Source of the DNA: UBA3102 sp964413055 | GTDB lineage: Bacteria > Bacillota > Desulfotomaculia > Desulfotomaculales > Pelotomaculaceae | Length of the DNA: 64,000 nt | Assembly: GCA_964413055.1 (NCBI GenBank) | Contig: CAYPRB010000001.1 | Location: 296,948 to 360,947 of the forward strand | Direction of reading: 5' to 3' | In this document: one piece after another, positions 57,903-64,000 of the stretch | Position numbering within the stretch: the first letter of the stretch is position 1 | Layout: each line of letters opens with the position of its first letter | Notes under the pieces: model-generated | Databases searched by the model: none | Told to the model about the DNA's origin: nothing | The model's input: the letters and a program-made list of their open reading frames with translations, nothing else | Program-made: the position numbers and the translations under genes

Positions 57903-59513
57903 TCATTTCCTTTTTATTACCGTATTAAACAAGCTGGTGCCGTCAGCGTTTATTTGGAAGCCTTTTATTTCCGGTACGGTGGCCGCAAGCTTCTTGCTGT
58001 GGTTTAAAAAGATCCACGGGGCGTCCCGGCAGATGATGGCGATGGCCCGGCGGTACATTTGCTCGCGCAGGAGCGGCTCGGTTTCCTGCTGCGCCCGGGC
58101 CAGCAGCAGGTCAACTTCCTGGTTCCGGTAGCGAGCGGAGTTCAGGCCGTTTTCAATTTGCGATGAGGACAGCAGGGTGTACAAAAAGTTGTCCGGGTCG
58201 CCGTTATCGCTGATCCAGCCGTAAAGAAAAGCATTACCTTCCTTATTCAGCAAGGCCTCTTTATACTGGTGCCAGGGATACACCTTGACGGCAACCTCGA
58301 TACCCACCCGCGCCAGGTCCGCTTGCAGGCGGGCGGCCAGTTTCTCTCCTCCGGAAGGATTATAAGGACGGGAATCTTCGTAAGTGAGCATTGTGATTTT
58401 CAATCCGTGGGGATAGCCGTTGTCAGCCAGGATTTTTTTGGCTCCTTCCGGGTCGTAAGGGAAGTTGTTTAAATCCGGGTCGTACCCCATCACGCCGGGT
58501 GGCAGGGGACCGTTGGCTTCAAAAACGGCCCCCTGAAAAAAACCGTCAACAATTTGCCGGCGGTCAACCGCCATACTTACCGCCCGGCGTATTTCCGGAT
58601 CGTCAAAAGGTTTTTTATCGGTAAAAAAGCCGAGGTAATTCAGATCCTGACCCGGTCTTTCTAAAACCGCGCAGCCTTTACCTTCCAAAAAACGGATATC
58701 AGTCGTGGTCAAGCCGTCGATAATATCGGCCCAACCCAATTTTAACGCCAGAGACCGGAACCGGTTGTTTTTAATTACTTTAAAAGTCAATGATTGAATT
58801 TCCGCCGGGTCGCCCCAGTAGTCTTGATATGCTTTTAGAGTGATATACTTGTCTTTTTCCCAGTGGTCAAAGCGGTAAGGACCCGTTCCCACCGGACGGT
58901 CACCGAAATCATCTCCCAGCGTTGTTGCCGCGGTAGGGCTGACGATTGGTGCCGATGCGGGCATGGCCAGGTTGCGTAAAAAAGGCGCGTAGGGATATTT
59001 TAAAACGAATTTTACGGTGTAGGGGTCGGGTACATCGATGGTTTCGACCATGCCGAAAGTAAATGCGGCATAAGGAGTATTATTTTGCCGGTAAGGCGGC
59101 ATCTGCCTTTCAATGCTGAAGCGTACTGCTTCGGCATTGAAAGGGGTGCCGTCGTGGAATTTCACGTCTCTTCGCAGGTAAAACGTCCATTCGCGCGCGT
59201 CCGGAGATATGCGCCAGGATTTGGCCAGGCAGGGTTCCACCTCGGTGGTGCCCGGTTTAAAGCGCACCAGACCTTCAAAAATATTGGCAATTACTTTATA
59301 GGACTCTTCATGCAGGGCCAGGGCGGGGTCAAGCGTCTCTGAATCCCGGGCCCGGGCATAGATTAACGCATTATCAGACCCGGTACCGGTCAGGCGTGCG
59401 AGGACCGGTATGCCGGCACCGGTACGTCCCAAAATAAAAATAAAAACCGGCAGCATCAGCAAAAATACTAAAGATATTAAGGTTACTAATTTAAGCCAGC
59501 GCAAAATTACCAC
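57903..59513 (-). CDS. Peptide/solute-binding protein (SBP family 5)
   Basis: 536 residues. An N-terminal hydrophobic segment (about 6-30, LKLVTLISLVFLLMLPVFIF) without a lipobox Cys serves as signal or anchor. The SBP5 body has ARDSETLDPALALHEESYKV, WTFYLRRDVKFHDGTPFNAE, GTGPYRFDHWEKDKYITL and RRAVSMAVDRRQIVDGFF. These proteins present oligopeptides, nickel or similar solutes to an ABC permease, none of which is encoded nearby. The start is GTG or ATG near 59513. Confidence 0.88.
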   Translation of the reverse strand: MVILRWLKLVTLISLVFLLMLPVFIFILGRTGAGIPVLARLTGTGSDNALIYARARDSETLDPALALHEESYKVIANIFEGLVRFKPGTTEVEPCLAKSWRISPDAREWTFYLRRDVKFHDGTPFNAEAVRFSIERQMPPYRQNNTPYAAFTFGMVETIDVPDPYTVKFVLKYPYAPFLRNLAMPASAPIVSPTAATTLGDDFGDRPVGTGPYRFDHWEKDKYITLKAYQDYWGDPAEIQSLTFKVIKNNRFRSLALKLGWADIIDGLTTTDIRFLEGKGCAVLERPGQDLNYLGFFTDKKPFDDPEIRRAVSMAVDRRQIVDGFFQGAVFEANGPLPPGVMGYDPDLNNFPYDPEGAKKILADNGYPHGLKITMLTYEDSRPYNPSGGEKLAARLQADLARVGIEVAVKVYPWHQYKEALLNKEGNAFLYGWISDNGDPDNFLYTLLSSSQIENGLNSARYRNQEVDLLLARAQQETEPLLREQMYRRAIAIICRDAPWIFLNHSKKLAATVPEIKGFQINADGTSLFNTVIKRK

Positions 59514-59692
59514 CCCGCATTTTTATACTGAGTAATAATATTTCTAGCTAATATATTAAATTCCTCCATATTTGGAAATAATTGATATATCTTTATTTTT
59601 CTTTGCCCGCAAAACCCTTCCGGTGAAGGGGTCGGTTGGGTTATGATAGTAATAATAGTACTTTAAAAATATCAATGCTGGGAGGCAGTTAA

Positions 59693-60586
59693 ATGACTGT
59701 GCGTTTCGGACCGGCGGGGGCACCGGTTGCGTTTTATGAGGAGGGGCACAAATCATCCCTGCAGATGCCGGCATGGTTGCGTAAGCGGGGGTTAAGCGCG
59801 TTTGAGTACCAGTGCACCCGCGGCGTCAATATCAAGGAAGAAACCGCGGCGCGGCTGGGACAGCTGGCAAGAGAGCAGGATATTTTATTGAGTATCCACG
59901 CCCCCTATTACATCAACTTGAGCACCACCGACCCGCAGATACGGGTTAAGACCAGGGGACACATTTTAAGGTCGTTGCAGGCGGCCCGGGCCATGGGGGC
60001 CAGAACCGTTGTCTTTCACCCGGGAGCGGGAAAGGGCGGGGACCGTAAGGAGATATTATCCAGGGCCAAGGGGTTTTTAAAAGAAATCCTGGCGGAAGTG
60101 GAAGCAGAAGGACTGGGCCATATTTTACTGGCGCCTGAAACCATGGGTAAAAAGAACCAGCTGGGTTCGCTGGAGGAGGTATTGGAAATCTGTGAACTGG
60201 GAGGACCGTTGGTGCCGGCGGTGGATTTCGGTCACCTGCATGCGGTTACCGGCGGGGGTTTTGAGGAAAAGTCCGCTTATGCTGCGGTTTTTGCATTGAT
60301 TGAGAAGCGTCTGGGGCGGGAATACCTGCAAAACCTGCATATTCACTTCAGCCCGGTTGAATTTACGGCCGCCGGGGAAAAGAAACACCGGACCACCCTG
60401 GAAACCGGTTTCGGGCCTGATTTTACGCCCCTGGCGCAGGTGCTCGCGGAACGGGGGGATTTGACACCCGTCATAATCTGTGAATCGCCGGGGAGGCAGG
60501 CCGAGGACGCCATTGTTTACAAGGAAATTTATCAGCGGGTTAAAAAAAACAGCCGGTGCGAACCTGGTTCTGCACCGGCATGGTAA
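59693..60586 (+). CDS. Endonuclease IV-like TIM-barrel protein
   Basis: 297 residues. Xylose-isomerase/AP-endonuclease barrel: LSIHAPYYINLST, GARTVVFHPGAGKGG, ILLAPETMGKKNQLG, VPAVDFGHLHAVTG and LHIHFSPVEF, giving the His/Glu/Asp trinuclear-metal ligands of the Nfo family. The GHKSSLQMPAWLRKRGL start and short length set it apart from classical Nfo, so activity on abasic DNA is probable but not certain. GGGAGG precedes ATG 59693. Confidence 0.82.
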   Translation: MTVRFGPAGAPVAFYEEGHKSSLQMPAWLRKRGLSAFEYQCTRGVNIKEETAARLGQLAREQDILLSIHAPYYINLSTTDPQIRVKTRGHILRSLQAARAMGARTVVFHPGAGKGGDRKEILSRAKGFLKEILAEVEAEGLGHILLAPETMGKKNQLGSLEEVLEICELGGPLVPAVDFGHLHAVTGGGFEEKSAYAAVFALIEKRLGREYLQNLHIHFSPVEFTAAGEKKHRTTLETGFGPDFTPLAQVLAERGDLTPVIICESPGRQAEDAIVYKEIYQRVKKNSRCEPGSAPAW

Positions 60587-60625
60587 CCGTAACACACGAC
60601 GCTTCCTTTTTAAAAAAGCGTTAAA

Positions 60626-61144
60626 TTAATGGGTTTCCACGTCCTGGGCGCCGTTTTGACGTAAAATGTCGGCCGCCTGATCGATTTTAGCCTCGTCTGT
60701 ACGGACGGAAGCCATGATTTTACCTTCACGAACTTTTTCTTCGTAGAACTTGCTTCTTTCGGCAGGGATTCCCCAGTCGATGAGGCTCCCCGCCACCCCG
60801 CCGGTGGCGGCGCCCGACAGCAGTCCGGCGATCGGGCCGGCGGCGATGACCGGGCCAATACCGGGTATCGCCAGCGCGCCCGCGCCCATGGCCAGGCCCG
60901 CCAGGCCGCCCAACACCCCGCCGGTGGAAGCGCCGGTAGTTACTTTGCCCATTCCCGTGTCATTATCCGCCTCCATGGTAGTCTGGTCATATTCGATATC
61001 ACCGCCCGCCCGGTTTTGACCGGCTTGATTCTGGTCGGCGGCCAGGACTGATATTTCGTCTTTAAACCCGGCCCTGCGCAGCGCCGACACGGATTTTTCC
61101 GCCTGTTCCCGCGAGTCGAACAATCCTACTACGGTTTTAATCAA
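60626..61144 (-). CDS. General stress protein 17M-like
   Basis: 172 residues from TTG 61144 (AAAGGAGG upstream; the ATG at 61168 precedes this site). The N-terminal ferredoxin-like fold (IKTVVGLFDSREQAEKSVSA) is followed by a Gly/Ala-rich hydrophobic hairpin (GGVLGGLAGLAMGAGALAI, AGPIAGLLSGAATGGVAGSL) and a C-terminal repeat of the fold (EGKIMASVRTDEAKIDQAA). YflT/GsiB-neighbour stress proteins share this plan. Role unknown. Confidence 0.75.
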   Translation of the reverse strand: MIKTVVGLFDSREQAEKSVSALRRAGFKDEISVLAADQNQAGQNRAGGDIEYDQTTMEADNDTGMGKVTTGASTGGVLGGLAGLAMGAGALAIPGIGPVIAAGPIAGLLSGAATGGVAGSLIDWGIPAERSKFYEEKVREGKIMASVRTDEAKIDQAADILRQNGAQDVETH

Positions 61145-61278
61145 TGAGATACCTCCTTTTAATTTCATAATTCGCTTTTTATCATGCCACGGGAAATATA
61201 TTCTATACTTATTTTTTGAGCGCGGAATAAATTTTTCTAAAAAAGTTAAATTGCGCTTTATTTTTTAGCGGGTTTTGG

Positions 61279-61284
61279 TATAAT
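61279..61284 (+). promoter_or_regulatory. Extended -10 promoter of the polyamine operon
   Basis: TATAAT preceded by TGG (extended -10), 50 nt before the first gene. No good -35 at 17 nt is seen. Confidence 0.6.
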
Positions 61285-61334
61285 ATTGATTGTTTGCATT
61301 GAATTAATTTAATAAATTGGAGGAGATGATATAT

Positions 61335-61793
61335 ATGCTGCCGACACCGAAAAAATTTTTTCTTTCCGCGGCCAGCGCGGAAGGGAAGAATCATCTGAAT
61401 GCTTTTGACAATGCCCTGTTGAAAGGAAATATCGGCAATATCAATTTAATACGGGTGACCAGCATTCTTCCTCCGGGGGTCCGGTATTGTCCCGGGATGA
61501 AAATACCATCGGGCTCACTGGTGCCGGCAGCTTATGGTTATATCATCAGCGACGTTCCGGGGGAAGTAATTTCCGCCGCGGTGGGGGTGGGGTTTTCCCA
61601 GGACAGTTTCGGGGTAATTATGGAGTTTTCCGGAAAATGCGGCCGGCCGGAAGCGGAAAAGGCCGTCAAGAATATGCTGGAGGAAGCTTTCGCAGCCAGG
61701 GGGATGACTTTGGGGGGAACCAGGATTGCCGCCACGGAGCATCACGTGGAAAAAATAGGTTGTTCCCTGGCGGCGGTACCTCTCTGGTATTAG
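61335..61793 (+). CDS. Pyruvoyl-dependent arginine decarboxylase
   Basis: 152 residues from ATG 61335 (GGAGGAG upstream). NLIRVTSILPPGVRYCPG holds the self-cleavage site: Thr42-Ser43, where Ser becomes the pyruvoyl group, as in archaeal and Chlamydia enzymes. PSGSLVPAAYGYI and VGVGFSQDSFGVIMEF are further family marks. It converts arginine to agmatine with no PLP. Downstream genes are speE and speB. Confidence 0.93.
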   Translation: MLPTPKKFFLSAASAEGKNHLNAFDNALLKGNIGNINLIRVTSILPPGVRYCPGMKIPSGSLVPAAYGYIISDVPGEVISAAVGVGFSQDSFGVIMEFSGKCGRPEAEKAVKNMLEEAFAARGMTLGGTRIAATEHHVEKIGCSLAAVPLWY

Positions 61794-61841
61794 CCTGATC
61801 TGCTAATTGATAAGCACGAATACACACGGGGGGTGCTGAAT

Positions 61842-62705
61842 TTGGACAACAAGCTTTTTTTATGGTTTACCGAGCTGCAGACTGACGATATGGCAATTTC
61901 CTGCCGGGTAAAACAGCGGCTGCACGAAGAAAAGACGCCGTTTCAACACCTGGCAGTCATAGATACGGAACAGTTCGGACGGATGCTGGTCCTGGACAAT
62001 GTTATTCAAACCACCGTCAAGGATGAGTTTGTCTACCATGAAATGATGGCCCACGTCCCCCTGAACACCCACGCCGCACCCCGAAAGGTGCTGGTGGTCG
62101 GTGGCGGTGACGGCGGGGTGGTGCGCGAAATTGTTAAGCACCGTGCAGTGGAAAAGGTGGTGCACTGTGAAATTGACGCTGCGGTGATCGAAGCGTCAAA
62201 AAAATACCTGCCCGAAATAAGCTGCGCCCTGGACCACCCCAGGGTGGAAATATTAATCGGCGACGGGATCAAACATGTCCGGGAAAACCCAAATACCTAC
62301 GACGTCATTATAGTGGATTCGACCGACCCGGTGGGGCCGGCGGAAGGGCTTTTCAGCGCCGCCTTCTACCGGGATATTTTTGAAGCTTTACGTGACGACG
62401 GGATCTTTGTGGCCCAGACGGAATCCCCTTTCTTTAACCGTGAGCTCATTCCCCGGTTATATCAAGATATTTCCGGTATTTTTCCCGTGACCAGGATTTA
62501 CCTGGGCAATGTGCCCACTTACCCGGGCGGGCTGTGGACCTTTACCATGGGTTCGAAAAAATACGACCCTTTGGAAGTGGATATAGACCGGATTCCGCAG
62601 CTGGAAACCAAATATTACAGCGCGGCCGTGCACCGTACCAGTTTTGTCCTGCCGCCGTTTGTCAAGGAATTGCTGGAACAGCCGGGAGGTGCCCAGGATA
62701 AATAA
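61842..62705 (+). CDS. speE: Spermidine synthase
   Basis: 287 residues from TTG 61842 after GGGGGGTG. LWFTELQTDDMAISCRVKQ, VLVVGGGDGGVVREIVKH (dcSAM binding), HCEIDAAVIEASKKYLPE and IIVDSTDPVGPAEGLFS (putrescine-site Asp) match SpeE. It transfers aminopropyl from decarboxylated SAM to putrescine. No speD is in the window. The stop overlaps speB by one base. Confidence 0.95.
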   Translation: MDNKLFLWFTELQTDDMAISCRVKQRLHEEKTPFQHLAVIDTEQFGRMLVLDNVIQTTVKDEFVYHEMMAHVPLNTHAAPRKVLVVGGGDGGVVREIVKHRAVEKVVHCEIDAAVIEASKKYLPEISCALDHPRVEILIGDGIKHVRENPNTYDVIIVDSTDPVGPAEGLFSAAFYRDIFEALRDDGIFVAQTESPFFNRELIPRLYQDISGIFPVTRIYLGNVPTYPGGLWTFTMGSKKYDPLEVDIDRIPQLETKYYSAAVHRTSFVLPPFVKELLEQPGGAQDK

Positions 62706-63577
62706 TGACGGCATTTGCTGAGTTTATTGAAAAAAATTCCGGTTTTATCGGCTGCGCAGGTGATTACCCACCGGCGCGGGTGGTTCTGGTGGGCGCCCCC
62801 ATGGACGGCACGGTTTCTTTCCGGGCGGGCGCCAGGGAGGGGCCCCGGCAGATACGCCAGGTTTCGCAGGGCCTGGAAGAATATAGTGTCGACCTGGACC
62901 GGGACCTGGCGGAATGTTGTTATTACGACGCGGGAGATCTGGTCCTGCCCCCGGGCAACGTGCCGGAGAGTCTGCGCCGGATTTCTCTTGCCGCCGGAGC
63001 GATACTGCGCGGCGGAAAATTCCCCCTTTTCCTCGGCGGCGAACATTTAATCAGTTACGCCGTGCTCCGGGAAGCGGTTAAATTGCATCCCGGATTGGCG
63101 GTGGTGCACCTGGACGCCCATGCCGATTTGCGGGACGAATATCTGGGGGAACGCTTTTCTCACGCCACGGTCATGCGCCGGGTGGCCGAACTGATCGGAG
63201 GCGAAAATCTTTACCAGTTCGGTATTCGTTCCGGCGCCCGCGATGAGTTCGTATTTGCCCGGGACCGTACCAATATATATTTAAACCGGGTCGTGGAGCC
63301 GCTTGCGGAAAACTTGCCCCGGCTAAAAGGAAAACCGGTATACGTAACCCTGGATATCGACGTGGTGGACCCGGCCTACGCCCCGGGCACCGGCACGGCG
63401 GAACCCGGCGGGTGTACGGCCGGGGAAATAATCCAGGCGGTGCACCTGCTCGGACAGCTGAACCTGGTGGGTTTTGACCTGGTGGAGGTAAGTCCGGTTT
63501 ACGACCATTCCCAAAGGACGGCTCTTTTGGCGGCCAAACTGGTCCGGGAAGTCATTCTGTGTAAAAAACCAGCTTAA
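62705..63577 (+). CDS. speB: Agmatinase (ureohydrolase)
   Basis: 290 residues with the binuclear Mn2+ motifs LGGEHLISYAV, VHLDAHADLRDEYLG and LDIDVVDPAYAPGTGTAEPGG. It hydrolyses agmatine to putrescine and urea, joining the upstream arginine decarboxylase to SpeE. ATG 62705 overlaps the speE TAA stop by one base, so translation is coupled. Confidence 0.95.
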   Translation: MTAFAEFIEKNSGFIGCAGDYPPARVVLVGAPMDGTVSFRAGAREGPRQIRQVSQGLEEYSVDLDRDLAECCYYDAGDLVLPPGNVPESLRRISLAAGAILRGGKFPLFLGGEHLISYAVLREAVKLHPGLAVVHLDAHADLRDEYLGERFSHATVMRRVAELIGGENLYQFGIRSGARDEFVFARDRTNIYLNRVVEPLAENLPRLKGKPVYVTLDIDVVDPAYAPGTGTAEPGGCTAGEIIQAVHLLGQLNLVGFDLVEVSPVYDHSQRTALLAAKLVREVILCKKPA

Positions 63578-63593
63578 AATTAGAAAATATCAT

Positions 63594-63622
63594 TTGACTT
63601 CAGGCTCTGAATTAGGTATACT
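63594..63622 (+). promoter_or_regulatory. Sigma-A promoter of the tRNA cluster
   Basis: TTGACT at 63594-63599, 17-nt spacer, TATACT at 63617-63622. Confidence 0.85.
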
Positions 63623-63667
63623 AGTCATTGCTACGGAATAAGAATAAGGAATTTGTCGTTAATAAAC

Positions 63668-63744
63668 GGAGCTGTGGTGTAGAGGCCTAACATGCCTGCC
63701 TGTCACGCAGGAGATCGCGGGTTCGACTCCCGTCAGCTCCGCCA
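63668..63744 (+). tRNA. tRNA-Asp (GTC)
   Basis: Acceptor GGAGCTG/CAGCTCC, anticodon loop CTGTCAC gives GTC, CCA encoded. Confidence 0.97.
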
Positions 63745-63750
63745 TTTTAT

Positions 63751-63826
<76 letters not shown>

Positions 63827-63828
63827 TA

Positions 63829-63858
63829 TTGACAAGTGATTACAAAATAAGATATAAT
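63829..63858 (+). promoter_or_regulatory. Internal promoter before tRNA-Gly
   Basis: TTGACA at 63829-63834 and TATAAT at 63853-63858 with an 18-nt spacer. Confidence 0.75.
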
Positions 63859-63868
63859 TTTTACGTGT

Positions 63869-63943
63869 GCGGAAGTGGCTCAGTGGTAGAGCATCGCCTT
63901 GCCAAGGCGAGGGTCGCGGGTTCGAGTCCCGTCTTCCGCTCCA
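63869..63943 (+). tRNA. tRNA-Gly (GCC)
   Basis: Acceptor GCGGAAG/CTTCCGC, anticodon loop TTGCCAA gives GCC, CCA encoded. Confidence 0.97.
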
Positions 63944-63950
63944 ACTATGT

Positions 63951-64000
63951 GCCTGTAGCTCAGCTGGATAGAGCACCGCCCTTCTAAGGCGGGTGTCAGG
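63951..64000 (+). tRNA. tRNA-Arg (TCT), cut by the window end
   Basis: 5' 50 nt present: GCCTGTAGCTCAGC start, anticodon loop CTTCTAA gives TCT. The T arm and 3' end are outside. Confidence 0.85.

Overview
The window looks like chromosome from a spore-forming, strictly anaerobic member of the Clostridia, probably a Peptococcaceae-type organism (Desulfotomaculum/Pelotomaculum relatives). This is inferred from gene content: YtxC, CotF-like coat proteins, T-box leaders, an L20-type infC leader, a B12-dependent ribonucleotide reductase, an H2-sensing [FeFe]-hydrogenase, many TTG/GTG starts and strong Shine-Dalgarno sites. No phage, transposase, CRISPR array or rRNA gene was seen. A run of 100 N at 32115-32214 is a scaffold gap.
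Layout. 1-6.5 kb (minus): a four-gene glycan cluster, with a GT4 fused to a mannose-6-phosphate-isomerase-type cupin, a GH130 mannoside phosphorylase-like enzyme, a GT4 with an alpha/alpha-barrel tail, and a GT-A glycosyltransferase cut by the window edge. 7.2-9.4 kb: a probable Mn2+ (yybP-ykoY) riboswitch before a CaCA cation exchanger, then HtpX. 9.5-20.2 kb: translation block ytxC, T-box-thrS, L20 leader-infC-rpmI-rplT, ktrA, an rRNA methyltransferase, T-box-pheST and zapA. 20.5-28.8 kb: PolX (polymerase site apparently lost), 3-methyladenine glycosylase, NIF3-like, U32 peptidase, MutS2. 28.8-29.7 kb (minus): two small CotF-like proteins and a CBM25-like protein. 29.9-39.3 kb: NrdJ, the repeat/gap region, PBP1A, SbcC and SbcD. 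39.5-43.9 kb: a Cys-rich small protein, a chemoreceptor and an ABC-2 exporter pair.
44.0-50.3 kb (minus) holds the most integrated system: acyl-CoA dehydrogenase, EtfB, EtfA, a thioredoxin-like [2Fe-2S] protein, an H2-sensor hydrogenase with PAS domain and a SpoIIE-type PP2C phosphatase, closely spaced and co-directional. It looks like a redox flavoenzyme module joined to H2 sensing and protein dephosphorylation. Upstream is a large PAS/GAF/GGDEF/HD-GYP c-di-GMP protein. 52.9-63.6 kb: CBS protein, SdpR/SdpI pair, Spy-like protein, tRNA-Ala, EcsC-like protein, a coiled-coil low-complexity protein, an orphan solute-binding protein, an endonuclease-IV-like protein, a general stress protein, and a polyamine operon (pyruvoyl arginine decarboxylase, spermidine synthase, agmatinase). 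The window ends in a tRNA cluster (Asp, Phe, Gly, Arg).
The most unusual non-coding signal is a family of short dispersed repeats just downstream of genes (32.06-32.31, 53.39, 54.62 and 55.63 kb). They share an 11-nt loop, GGGACGGTTCT, on hairpins whose stems differ in sequence but keep base pairing. Two copies supply the stop codon of the preceding gene.
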